Origin: Nostoc calcicola FACHB-3891
Lineage (GTDB): Bacteria > Cyanobacteriota > Cyanobacteriia > Cyanobacteriales > Nostocaceae
NCBI RefSeq assembly: GCF_014697355.1
Contig: NZ_JACJRQ010000005.1
Span: forward strand, 239,159-303,158
Reading direction: 5' to 3'
DNA length: 64,000 nucleotides
In this document: positions 7,701-15,898 of the stretch, one piece after another
How positions within the stretch are numbered: the stretch's first letter is position 1
Layout: each line of letters starts with the position of its first letter
Made by a program: the position numbers and the translations under genes
The notes under the pieces: model-generated
The model's database searches: none
What the model saw: only the letters and a program-made list of their open reading frames with translations
Told to the model about the DNA's origin: nothing

Positions 7701-10641
7701 TGCCTTCCACAATACCCCCAGCGAACTCTGGGAACTTCCGGGATTGACCGTTACTCCTCTAGAAGTCCATAACGGCACAGCAAAGTTCGATCTTACTTTT
7801 AATCTGGAAGAAACTTCAGAGGGGATCAAAGGTGGAATTGAATACAACACAGATTTATTCGACGCTACAACTATTGCTCGAATGCTTGGGCATTTCCAAA
7901 CTTTACTTGAAGGCATCGTTGCTAATGCAGAACAGCGTATTTCAGATTTACCTCTGTTAACAGCAGCAGAACAGCACCAGCTACTTGTAGAGTGGAATGA
8001 TACCCAAACTGACTACCCCAAAAATACCTGCATTCATCAGTTATTTGAAGCTCAAACCGCAAGAACTCCCAACAACATTGCCGTCATTTTTGAGAACGAA
8101 CAACTGACTTACCAGCAGATCGAACGGCGTGCTAATCAGCTAGCGCATTACCTGATAGCACTGGGTGTGAAACCAGAGGTGCGGGTGGGGATTTGTGTAG
8201 AGCGATCGCTAGATCTAATAGTTGCACTTCTAGGTATACTTAAAGCAGGTGCATCCTACGTACCCTTAGACCCAGCCTATCCCCAAGATCGCTTGGCGTT
8301 CATGCTGTCAGACTCGCAAATTTCTATTTTAGTAACCCAGCAACATTTATTAGAAACTCTTCCATCCCACCAAGCCAAAGTTGTATTTTTAGATACCGAT
8401 AGAGATGCGATCGCCGCACACCAGCAAAATTCGCCACAAACCTACATTGCTGCCGATAATTTAATTTACACAATTTATACTTCTGGCTCCACAGGGAAAC
8501 CCAAAGGTGTACAAATTACTCATGGCAACGTCCTCAACTTCCTCACGGGGATGCAGCAGCACCTACAATTAACCAATCTTGATAGTCTGTTATCAGTTAC
8601 TTCTCTATCTTTTGATATTGCAGTTTTAGAAATTTTTCTTCCTCTAACATTAGGAACCAAGATAATTGTAGTCAGTCGGGAAGTTGCTGCCGACGGTTTA
8701 AAGTTATTACAACAACTCAATAACTCTGGTGCAACCGTTATGCAAGCTACCCCTGTGACTTGGCGGATGTTACTAGAAGTAGGATGGCAAGGAAATCCCC
8801 AACTGAAAATTCTCTGTGGTGGTGAAGCCTTACCTCAAAATTTAGCTAGCCAGTTATGTCAAAGAGGTGCTGAAGTTTGGAACTTATACGGGCCGACAGA
8901 AACAACTGTTTGGTCTACAATTCATCGAATTGAGCAGCAAGAAGCTTTAATAACTATTGGCCGTCCTATAGCCAACACCCAGATTTACATTTTAGATAAA
9001 TATTTGCAACCCCTACCAGTGGGTGTTCCTGGAGAACTATATATTGGTGGTGTCTCTTTAGCACGGGGTTATTTGCATCAACCTAAATTAACAGCAGAAA
9101 AATTTATTCATAATCCATTCAGTTGCAATTCCCAAACCCGCCTTTACAAAACAGGTGACTTAGCTCGTTACCTAAGTGATGGTAATATCGAATATCTTGG
9201 TCGCCTGGATAATCAAGTAAAAATTCGTGGCTTCCGCATCGAACTTGGAGAAATTGAAGCTTTACTAGCACAACACCCAAGCATACGGCAAAATGTCGTC
9301 ATAGCTAGAGCTGATAATCCAGAAAACCAGCGACTAGTCGCCTACATTGTTCCTCACCCAGAACAGACACCAACCACAGACGAACTGCGGCACTTCCTCA
9401 AACAAAAACTGCCAGAATATATGGTGCCTAGTGCTTTCGTTTTACTAGACACCCTACCCCTAACCCCCAACGGCAAAATCGACCGCCGCGCTTTACCAGC
9501 ACCAGACTCAGCAAGGCTTGATTCCGAAAATACTTATTTGGCTCCCCGTAATGAATTGGAATTCCAACTGACGGAAATTTGGGAACAAGTTCTGGGCATC
9601 CAGCCTATTGGTGTCAGGGACAACTTCTTTGAACTAGGAGGACATTCCATATTAGCAGTAAAACTGTTTTGGCAAATTGAGAAAAAATTTAATAAAAATC
9701 TGCCTCTTGCCATTCTGTTCCAGTCAGGTACTGTAGAGGCTCTAGCCCAAATAATCTCCCAAGAAGAAGACATAGCAACAAATTTGGCTTTAGTAAATAC
9801 TTTAGACCAATCAAAATCTAGCCGGTCATCCCTAGTAAAAATTCAACCCAATGGTTCCAAACCACCTTTTTTCTGTATTCACGGACTAGGTGGAGAAGTC
9901 TTGTGTTTCCGTGAATTAGCACTGCATTTGGGATCAAATCAACCATTTTATGGACTCCAGCCACAAGAACGAGATGGAGAAGAGCCTTTCCATACGCGGA
10001 TTGAAGATATGGCGGCTCACTATATTCAAGAAATTCAAACTCTTCAACCCAATGGGCCTTATTTTCTGGGAGGTTATTCTTTTGGGGGTATAGTTGCTTT
10101 CGAGATGGCTCAGCAACTCCAAGAGCAAGGCGAACAAGTTGGTATTCTAGTTATGATTGATAGTTGTCGTCCTGGTTATAGCTGGCGCGCTTCATTTCTC
10201 AAGCGAGTTTTTTTGCATTTAAATAATGTTGTTCAACAAGGCCCTAACTACATTTGGCAAAAGGCTTTGCAATGGAGCTATTGGCGTAAGCAGCATCTTC
10301 AAAATGCATATAACCGTTACTTGGAAGATGTACTTAATTTACCTGTAACTGACAAGCATTTAAAGATTATAGATGCTAACACTCAAGCCATCAGTAAATA
10401 TATCTTTTCATCTTACCAAGGTCAAATTATACTCTTGCGGCCAGAGGATCAAAGTCGAGACGAAGCTACAGGCACACAATACGATCCTCAATTTGGTTGG
10501 GGTGACTTAGTTGGTGGAGGAGTAGATGTCCATTACGTTCCCGGATCTCACCTTTCTCTACTCAGTGAACCCCACGTACAGGTGTTAGCCGAAACATTGA
10601 GAAATTGCTTAATGCAAACACAGTCTCCTAAAAATTCATAA
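4732..10641 (+). CDS. Two-module non-ribosomal peptide synthetase, A-PCP-C-A-PCP-TE
   Basis: 1969 residues from ATG 4732; an in-frame TTG at 4720 would add four residues, and neither start has a good RBS. Order read from motifs (numbered from ATG): A1 with YTSGSTGQPKG at about 190; PCP1 with LGGHSL, phosphopantetheine Ser 587; C with HHIASDG at 773-779, HHEALRT-type like LCL domains; A2 with YTSGSTGKPKG at about 1249; PCP2 LGGHS, Ser 1639; type I thioesterase with GYSFGG, Ser 1783, and catalytic His near 1940. Reading A2 pocket residues against PheA gives D-I-L-Q-L-G-L-V-W-K, the known glycine code. A1 gives D-P-W-A-T-G-C-I-D-K, which I cannot assign. Expected product: an X-Gly dipeptide released by the TE. 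No tailoring, MbtH or PPTase gene is adjacent. Confidence 0.96.
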   Translation: MHISNHISEYKENIPLDTLTHISTEVVQEWSETQQIPENLCIHQMFEMQVERSPQAIAVVFENTQLTYEQLNQRANQLAHYLRSLGVGPEVLVGICLERSLEMIVGLLGILKAGGAYVPLDPSYPKERLAFILEDTQTPVLLTQEKFVNNLPPHQAQVICLDLLLAENTQNSQENPVNQTTLDNLIYVIYTSGSTGQPKGVMIPHRGICNQLSWRQTTFRLTPADKVLLTISFSFDPSVWQIFWPLCFGGQLIMARPGGHQDAAYLVKVITEQQITVLALVPSILRVLLEEKGIENCQFLRHVTCGGEALAGELIERFFAQLNLDNVLHNCYGPTEASIDTTFWTCQRGTNYTIAPIGHPVTNAQICILDENLQPVPVGESGELYIGGIGLARGYLNRPELTKEKFIFDPFSSEKGARLYKTGDLARYNSDGNIEFLGRIDYQVKIRGFRIELGEIEAVLSQHPALTQTLVIAREDVPGDKRLVAYVVASPEEIPTQIELRRFLQSQMPEYMVPGYFVFLDTLPLNPNGKIDRRALPAPDTSDIGLSTNFVPPQNPTEEVLASIWAKVLRLEQIGIHNNFFELGGHSLLATQVMSRVRQAFGIEISLQVLFENPTIANLAQAIAQNQIPQHNPQNQIIPQIANRESAPLSFAQQRVWFLQQLEPTSRAYILSYAQRLTGKLDLDVLQQALDAIVVHHEALRTNFIKSPDGSPIQVVSTPRSVELKVIKATEEQAEYLLIQEAQCSFNLESDLMLRASLLQINEHEQILLLVMHHIASDGWSKGILWQQLAALYEAFLNSKPSPLAKLPIQYADFALWQHQWLSGEVLSNQINYWKTQLAGANTVLELPSDRPRPAVQTYQGSVQSLMLPQTLSASLKEFSHQQGVTLFMILLAAFGTILHRYTGQEDILIGSPIAGRNQVETEGLIGFFINTLAIRTNFSGNPSFRQLLAQVREVTLGAYSHQDLPFEKLVEELQPERDLSHSPLFQVMFAFHNTPSELWELPGLTVTPLEVHNGTAKFDLTFNLEETSEGIKGGIEYNTDLFDATTIARMLGHFQTLLEGIVANAEQRISDLPLLTAAEQHQLLVEWNDTQTDYPKNTCIHQLFEAQTARTPNNIAVIFENEQLTYQQIERRANQLAHYLIALGVKPEVRVGICVERSLDLIVALLGILKAGASYVPLDPAYPQDRLAFMLSDSQISILVTQQHLLETLPSHQAKVVFLDTDRDAIAAHQQNSPQTYIAADNLIYTIYTSGSTGKPKGVQITHGNVLNFLTGMQQHLQLTNLDSLLSVTSLSFDIAVLEIFLPLTLGTKIIVVSREVAADGLKLLQQLNNSGATVMQATPVTWRMLLEVGWQGNPQLKILCGGEALPQNLASQLCQRGAEVWNLYGPTETTVWSTIHRIEQQEALITIGRPIANTQIYILDKYLQPLPVGVPGELYIGGVSLARGYLHQPKLTAEKFIHNPFSCNSQTRLYKTGDLARYLSDGNIEYLGRLDNQVKIRGFRIELGEIEALLAQHPSIRQNVVIARADNPENQRLVAYIVPHPEQTPTTDELRHFLKQKLPEYMVPSAFVLLDTLPLTPNGKIDRRALPAPDSARLDSENTYLAPRNELEFQLTEIWEQVLGIQPIGVRDNFFELGGHSILAVKLFWQIEKKFNKNLPLAILFQSGTVEALAQIISQEEDIATNLALVNTLDQSKSSRSSLVKIQPNGSKPPFFCIHGLGGEVLCFRELALHLGSNQPFYGLQPQERDGEEPFHTRIEDMAAHYIQEIQTLQPNGPYFLGGYSFGGIVAFEMAQQLQEQGEQVGILVMIDSCRPGYSWRASFLKRVFLHLNNVVQQGPNYIWQKALQWSYWRKQHLQNAYNRYLEDVLNLPVTDKHLKIIDANTQAISKYIFSSYQGQIILLRPEDQSRDEATGTQYDPQFGWGDLVGGGVDVHYVPGSHLSLLSEPHVQVLAETLRNCLMQTQSPKNS

Positions 10642-10880
10642 ACTCCATTTTGGAAAATCCTGGAGCCAACTCAAATTTATCAAAACAGAATTCAGGAGTC
10701 AGGAGTCAGAATGGGCTAAACCTTAGCTATCCGCTAACAGAATAAATTCCGATCGAAAAAGCGGAGCGTCTTGTAGAGAGCGTCGCGTCAAGATTGCTGA
10801 ATTCTGAATTCTGTATTCTTCTTCAATCCATTGCTGAGATCCTATTTTTCTCATACATTAGAGTCTCAGCTTTTTTGTCA
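10642..10880. repeat. Convergent spacer with heptamer-type repeats
   Basis: Lies between the NRPS stop and the stop of the next minus-strand gene. It contains the dispersed motif GAATTCAGGAGTCAGGAGTC (about 10690) and its inverse TGAATTCTGAATTCTG (about 10800), plus a HIP1-like CGATCG. It may act as a two-way termination zone, but no classical terminator is visible. Confidence 0.5.
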
Positions 10881-12368
10881 TCACGGTAATTTAGCAATAA
10901 AGTTTATACCATCTTTCAAAATATTGGGATATCGATCGAGAAAATTCTGAACTTTTTGCTTTTGGCTATCATCCACAAATAAATTATAGCTTTCCACAAA
11001 ATTAAAACTTCCTACCAGATATTTAGCTCCTAATTTGGCTTTAGATAAAATATATTCTTCGGTGATATCGCTGTGGTTAACTAGCCATCCTTTGCGATGT
11101 GATAGGTAAAGTAATGTTGGATCGCTAGCGGTAGTAGCAATTATGAGTGACTCAGGTTCAGTATTTTGTTTCACTTGCTGTGCTAGTTGAAAAACAGCCG
11201 ATTTTTCTATTCTTTCTTTGAACATATAATCAATAGTATAAATGACAGAGCCAGCAGCTACAGTTAAACATAGGCAGACTACTATAGCTTTTTTATAATT
11301 AACTCGATCGGCAGCTTTCTCTAAGTATTGACTACAAGCTTTACCCATGAATACCACTCCTGGAAGCATAAATTGGAGTTGATAATATTCATGGACTAAA
11401 CTCGTAACAGGTACTAAAATCCAAGTTAATACTACTGAAATTAACCAAACATCTAATACATATTCTCGCCGAGTTTTTCGAGGAAGAAATAATCCTAACA
11501 AAAATACGGGAAAGCCAAAAATAGCAAAATGTCTAACAGCAGTTCTAAAGAATATTTCTGTCCAAAAATGTAAAGTTAGTACAATATTATAATTATACCT
11601 ATTTGTTGAACCTGACCAAAAACCAAAAGTATTACCATACTCTAAAAAGAGTTGATGAGCATGGTAATACCAAATAGCTACAGGTATGAGTATCAATATG
11701 CTATAAATCCACAGAGATATTTGAGAAAAAACTCTGACACCGTATTTAGTCCATGCTAAATAAAAAAGTGGTATTCCTAAATATATTATTGGTAAAACTT
11801 TGATTAAACAAGCCAAGGCTACAAAGCTACCTGATAAAATTAAATCTTGCCATTTTTCTGAGTCCAGCCAATTAGTAAAATAGTAGATACCGATAATTGA
11901 ACACATCAACAGCATCGATTCTGGTTGAAAAGTTCTACTATAATAAATATTTAAAGGTAAAATTACAAAAAATAAACAAGACCAAGAGGCAATTTTTTTA
12001 TCTGAAATTTTGATAATAAACTGATAAAGGAAGTAGAGAGCTACCAAAAAACAAATAATTGATAAAAATCTTCCCCAAAATTCTGCAACTCCAAAAACTC
12101 TGTAAATCAGAGCAACAATGAATGAATAAATTGGAAATTCTGTTTCGCAATAACCAGGTGAATTACCTCCCCAGTCAATTTGAGGGTAAAATAAGTTAAA
12201 ACCATTCTCATAAAAATTTCTCGCTATTGCTGCGGTATCTGATTGACGCCATGAATGAATACCGATAATTGGCGAATTAATATTATAAATTCTCAGAGCT
12301 ATGGCTAAAATTAATAAGAACACTATAGGCGAATTTTTATCCTTAGTTTTTATTATATTATTTTGCAT
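10881..12368 (-). CDS. Membrane glycosyltransferase, GT-C (PMT/ArnT-like, family 39 type)
   Basis: 495 residues from ATG 12368. Around 12 hydrophobic helices follow a short N-terminus, and the first periplasmic loop carries GIHSWRQSDTAAIARNF with the acidic residue expected for GT-C catalysis. A conserved ETEFPIYSFIVALIYRVFG segment follows. Such enzymes use polyprenyl-phosphate sugars and act at the periplasmic face. A soluble C-terminal domain of about 110 residues ends the protein. It is probably transcribed with the next gene upstream (78 bp gap). Substrate unknown. Confidence 0.82.
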   Translation of the reverse strand: MQNNIIKTKDKNSPIVFLLILAIALRIYNINSPIIGIHSWRQSDTAAIARNFYENGFNLFYPQIDWGGNSPGYCETEFPIYSFIVALIYRVFGVAEFWGRFLSIICFLVALYFLYQFIIKISDKKIASWSCLFFVILPLNIYYSRTFQPESMLLMCSIIGIYYFTNWLDSEKWQDLILSGSFVALACLIKVLPIIYLGIPLFYLAWTKYGVRVFSQISLWIYSILILIPVAIWYYHAHQLFLEYGNTFGFWSGSTNRYNYNIVLTLHFWTEIFFRTAVRHFAIFGFPVFLLGLFLPRKTRREYVLDVWLISVVLTWILVPVTSLVHEYYQLQFMLPGVVFMGKACSQYLEKAADRVNYKKAIVVCLCLTVAAGSVIYTIDYMFKERIEKSAVFQLAQQVKQNTEPESLIIATTASDPTLLYLSHRKGWLVNHSDITEEYILSKAKLGAKYLVGSFNFVESYNLFVDDSQKQKVQNFLDRYPNILKDGINFIAKLP

Positions 12369-12446
12369 ATAGCTATATTATTTAACTCCTCATTAATCAC
12401 TAAAAACAGTTTTTCAGAAAACAAAAATAAATACCTGCTATTTAAA

Positions 12447-13754
12447 TTATCCTACCCAACGGTTGTTACCCCAACGATACCATTGTTCGATTAGTCCTAA
12501 GGCAGAAACTAGGATACACCCATAAATAAATTCTCGTGTTTTTGGACTATCAAGATGGTCTGTCACCATACCAAAAGCAATAAAAAAGAACGGTGTTGCA
12601 AATACAAATCTTGCGAGACTATAGAGATAACCTGAAGCTGCTAAAAATCCAATAGCTGCATTGGCTATACAAATGAATAAGCAAAAAAAGAACACATAAT
12701 TCGTTTGTAGTTGGACAATGGTTGGAGTTACAAATTGAGGAGTAAGTTTACCAGCTTTAGCTAACAACCAAGAACGAAGGGAATAAATAAAAATCGCTAT
12801 AGGAGGATAAAAAAGGGTTATCCATAGTAGCGGATGCTTGGGCACATACAGAGAAATTTGCTTGCGTTTGGCATGAAAATAGATGAGGACAACCACCAGG
12901 AACAATAGAATAAATGGAAAGTACAAACCGTGTAAATCGTTTAACAGGGATCTGGGAAACAGCAGAAATAATGGTCGAAACTGAAGAGTTCTTCCCCATT
13001 CGACTTGAGCTTTAAAAGGAGTCAAAAAGTTGCCTGTTGATAATAAACAATAGATGCCGTAGATTGAATAACCTACGATCGCGCATACAGCAATTAATCC
13101 AGTGGGGATAGTATATTTTTTCCATTCCCTAGTTTTGGAATGGGTTTCAGACCTGGGGTGACTTGCTAAAAATACACAAAATATCGCACTAAATGAAGCA
13201 AAGAGAAGTTGCACTAAACTCGGTCGAGACACAGACATCAAAATCACGGATACTGCTAGAATGCCATTCCAAAACACGGAAGTTGAAAATAAAAGAGCTA
13301 CTACACTAATGATTGCCCATAACGAAAACAAACTCTCTGTGTAGCCAATACTATGGAAAATAGAATTGGGATTGACAACATAAAGTATAAGAGTAATAAA
13401 GCTTAAACTTTCTGACTTAATTACTTTTCGTAAAACATATAAGATGATGGGCAGTGACAAAACAAAGAGGATGTTACACAAAATAAAAGCATACCGCAGC
13501 CCAACGATGGGATTCTCTGGGGCGAATAAACGATTTATTTGAGACCAGAGTGGGTAGAAGGCTTGACAACTAGGATTGAAGCCCAAATTGACATAATGAA
13601 TCGCATCCCAATACTGAAACTCTTTCCCTTCTTGTACTGCTAATTTTGCAATTCCGTCGGCAGAAAGGAGGATACCTATACTACTACAAACAACATAAAA
13701 TACGAGAGCAATAATAATTTGCTTCCAAAAGGAAAAACGAACTAAGCTTTCCAT
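12447..13754 (-). CDS. PIG-V-like mannosyltransferase family membrane protein
   Basis: 435 residues from ATG 13754, polytopic. After the first helix it has YWDAIHYVNLGF, then CQAFYPLWSQ and VNPNSIFHSIGYTESLFSLW. Both resemble the W-D-H-Y and NP(A/S)-F-YTE-LF motifs of the PIG-V (GPI mannosyltransferase 2) family, seen in bacteria as a GT-C enzyme of unknown acceptor. It sits just upstream of another GT-C gene on the same strand, which suggests a two-enzyme lipid-linked sugar module. The family call is by motif; the sugar is not known. Confidence 0.7.
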   Translation of the reverse strand: MESLVRFSFWKQIIIALVFYVVCSSIGILLSADGIAKLAVQEGKEFQYWDAIHYVNLGFNPSCQAFYPLWSQINRLFAPENPIVGLRYAFILCNILFVLSLPIILYVLRKVIKSESLSFITLILYVVNPNSIFHSIGYTESLFSLWAIISVVALLFSTSVFWNGILAVSVILMSVSRPSLVQLLFASFSAIFCVFLASHPRSETHSKTREWKKYTIPTGLIAVCAIVGYSIYGIYCLLSTGNFLTPFKAQVEWGRTLQFRPLFLLFPRSLLNDLHGLYFPFILLFLVVVLIYFHAKRKQISLYVPKHPLLWITLFYPPIAIFIYSLRSWLLAKAGKLTPQFVTPTIVQLQTNYVFFFCLFICIANAAIGFLAASGYLYSLARFVFATPFFFIAFGMVTDHLDSPKTREFIYGCILVSALGLIEQWYRWGNNRWVG

Positions 13755-13836
13755 CTAAAAATCTGGCAATTAAAGCGTTAATATTTTATTCATAATGGTA
13801 CTATTTTGCATACAAAATATTACGATTCTTATACGT

Positions 13837-14703
13837 TTAAATATTAGAATCAGAATCTAGAACTAAACAAAGAGCTAGTTGATAGAGTTGGCGACGAGGA
13901 AGAGAAGTAACTTTTGCTAATTGACGACTAGCTTGCGATCGCGATATTCCTTGACTGATTAACTGTTTCAATTCAGCTTTCAATTCCTCTTCTGTTAATT
14001 GGGGCTGACTCGCTGGAATTCCCGCCACCAGCAGGGTATATTCACCTTGGGGTTCTCGTTGGCTGTAGTGGGCGATCGCTTCGGCAACTGTTCCCCGCCA
14101 AAATTCCTCATACAATTTAGTTAACTCGCGTCCTAGTACAATTTGGCGATCGCTTCCCCAAACTTCTGCTAAGTCTTGTAAAGTATCTTGCAAACGGTGC
14201 GGCGATTCGTAGAAAATTAATGTGCGAGATTCTGTTTGCAAAGATTCTAAATGTTCTCGTCGCTGTTGAGTTTTTACTGGCAGAAACCCTTCAAACACAA
14301 AGCGATCCGTTGGTAGTCCAGCTGCACTCAAAGCCGTAATTGCTGCATTCGCACCAGGAATAGGAACTACTGAAATACCCGCTTCGATACAAGCTTTTAC
14401 CAATTCATAGCCAGGATCGGAAATTCCCGGCATTCCAGCATCACTGACGAGAGCGATCGCTTTATCATTCGCCAAATATTCTAATAACTCTGGAATTCGA
14501 CTGGTACGATTATGTTCGTGGTAACTTATTTGGGGTGTTTTAACTTCAAAATGCTGTAGCAATTTTCCTGTGTGGCGCGTGTCTTCCGCAGCAATCATAT
14601 CTACAGTTTGTAAAATTCGCACCGCCCGAAAGGTCATATCTTCTAAGTTGCCAATTGGTGTGCCGACGACGTAAAGTGTTCTTGGTTTGGGATCGGTTTG
14701 CAT
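13837..14703 (-). CDS. rsmI: 16S rRNA (cytidine1402-2'-O)-methyltransferase
   Basis: 288 residues from ATG 14703 (an in-frame TTG at 14709 is less likely). The tetrapyrrole methylase-type fold is shown by LYVVGTPIGNLEDMTFRA near the N-terminus, AAEDTRHTGKLL, SDAGMPGISDPGYELV and PIPGANAAITALSAAG, all diagnostic of RsmI. It methylates the 2'-hydroxyl of C1402 in 16S rRNA with S-adenosylmethionine. Length is normal. Its 5' side abuts a heptamer tandem array directly, so promoter and RBS must lie in or beyond the repeat. Confidence 0.95.
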   Translation of the reverse strand: MQTDPKPRTLYVVGTPIGNLEDMTFRAVRILQTVDMIAAEDTRHTGKLLQHFEVKTPQISYHEHNRTSRIPELLEYLANDKAIALVSDAGMPGISDPGYELVKACIEAGISVVPIPGANAAITALSAAGLPTDRFVFEGFLPVKTQQRREHLESLQTESRTLIFYESPHRLQDTLQDLAEVWGSDRQIVLGRELTKLYEEFWRGTVAEAIAHYSQREPQGEYTLLVAGIPASQPQLTEEELKAELKQLISQGISRSQASRQLAKVTSLPRRQLYQLALCLVLDSDSNI

Positions 14704-14710
14704 GAGCAAA

Positions 14711-14889
14711 AAGGTTAAAAGTTAAAAGTTAGGAGTTAGGAGTTAGGAGTTAGGAGTTAGGAGTTAAAAGTTAAAAGTTAAAAGTTAAAAGTTAGGAGTT
14801 AAAAGTTAGGACTTAGGAGTTAGGAGTTAGGAGTTAAAAGTTAAAAGTTAGGAGTTAGGAGTTAAAAGTTAAAAGTTAGGAGTTAGGAA
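14711..14889. repeat. Heptanucleotide tandem repeat (GTTAGGA / GTTAAAA)
   Basis: About 25 consecutive 7-bp units alternate between GTTAGGA and GTTAAAA variants with a single deviating GTTAGGA-to-CTTAGGA unit. This is the short tandemly repeated repetitive (STRR) type known from heterocystous cyanobacteria. It fills almost the whole gap between the divergent rsmI and PfkB genes. Confidence 0.9.
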
Positions 14890-14925
14890 AAATAATTGAT
14901 AAACTACTACGAATACAAATGACAA

Positions 14926-15792
14926 ATGACTAATCTATATCGTGGGTTATTTGTAGGTTTAGTAACCTTGGATTTGATTTACCTTGCTGACTCTGCCCCT
15001 CAAAATAATCAAAAGATTGTTGCTATTGACTATAGTGTGGCAGCGGGTGGCCCAGCTACAAACGCGGCTGTGACTTTTAGCTATTTAGGTAATCAGGCTA
15101 CAGTCTTGGGTGTGGTGGGTTCTCACCCAATGACGCAGTTAATTCGAGGTGATTTGGCAAATTATCAAGTGGCGATCGCCGATCTTGAGCCTACCACTGA
15201 TTTAGCACCACCCGTCTCTTCGATTATTGTCACCCAAGCCACAGGGCAACGAGCTGTGGTTTCCATCAATGCTGTGAAAACTCAAGCTAGCAGCGCATCT
15301 ATCCCAGCCAATATTTTAGAAAATGTTGCCATAGTACTAATTGACGGACATCAGATGGCCATTGGTTATTCCATAGCCCAAACGGCGAAAGCTCAAAATA
15401 TCCCAGTAGTCATTGATGGTGGTAGCTGGAAATCGGGATTTGAGCAAATTCTACCATTTGTAGATTACGCCATCTGTTCGGCTAATTTTTATCCGCCCAA
15501 CTGTCAGACTCCAGAAGAAGTTTTTGCTTATCTGAGCAAATTTAATATTCCTCATATCGCCATTACCCACGGAGAAAAACCAATTGAATACTTGAGTTGC
15601 ACTAAAACTGGTATTGTAGATGTGCCCCAGATTCAAGCAGTTGATACCTTAGGAGCTGGAGATATTTTTCACGGTGGCTTCTGTCATTACATTTTAAGAG
15701 AAAGTTTTACCGATGCATTAGCATTAGCAGCAAATATCGCTGCTGATTCCTGTAAATTTTTTGGTACCCGGCGCTGGATGGATTTAAAGTAG
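14926..15792 (+). CDS. PfkB-family sugar kinase
   Basis: 288 residues from ATG 14926. The two ribokinase-family signatures are present: GGPATNAAVTFSYLGN at 41-56 and DTLGAGDIFHGGF at 240-252, whose GAGD (243-246) supplies the anion hole and catalytic Asp 246. It should phosphorylate a sugar or nucleoside hydroxyl with ATP. The substrate is undetermined; the protein is slightly short for a ribokinase, and the N-terminal substrate-lid segment is not diagnostic. It is divergent from rsmI. Confidence 0.88.
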   Translation: MTNLYRGLFVGLVTLDLIYLADSAPQNNQKIVAIDYSVAAGGPATNAAVTFSYLGNQATVLGVVGSHPMTQLIRGDLANYQVAIADLEPTTDLAPPVSSIIVTQATGQRAVVSINAVKTQASSASIPANILENVAIVLIDGHQMAIGYSIAQTAKAQNIPVVIDGGSWKSGFEQILPFVDYAICSANFYPPNCQTPEEVFAYLSKFNIPHIAITHGEKPIEYLSCTKTGIVDVPQIQAVDTLGAGDIFHGGFCHYILRESFTDALALAANIAADSCKFFGTRRWMDLK

Positions 15793-15862
15793 GGACGCGC
15801 AACTGTCTACCCCTACTCAGGTTATATATTTTTAAGTTAGATCGGGCTAAATTAGTAAACTA

Positions 15863-15898
15863 CCTACACCGATTTGTCCTTCCCAAATGCGGAGTAGG
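15863..15898 (-). ncRNA. Hairpin at the tnpB 3' end, probable omega RNA scaffold
   Basis: CCTACACCGATTTG pairs with CAAATGCGGAGTAGG around a six-base loop, with two small mismatches. It spans the tnpB stop codon (15864-15866). In IS605-type elements the omega RNA covers the tnpB 3' end and the right end, so this is the expected position. RNA boundaries and guide are not resolved. Confidence 0.45.
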
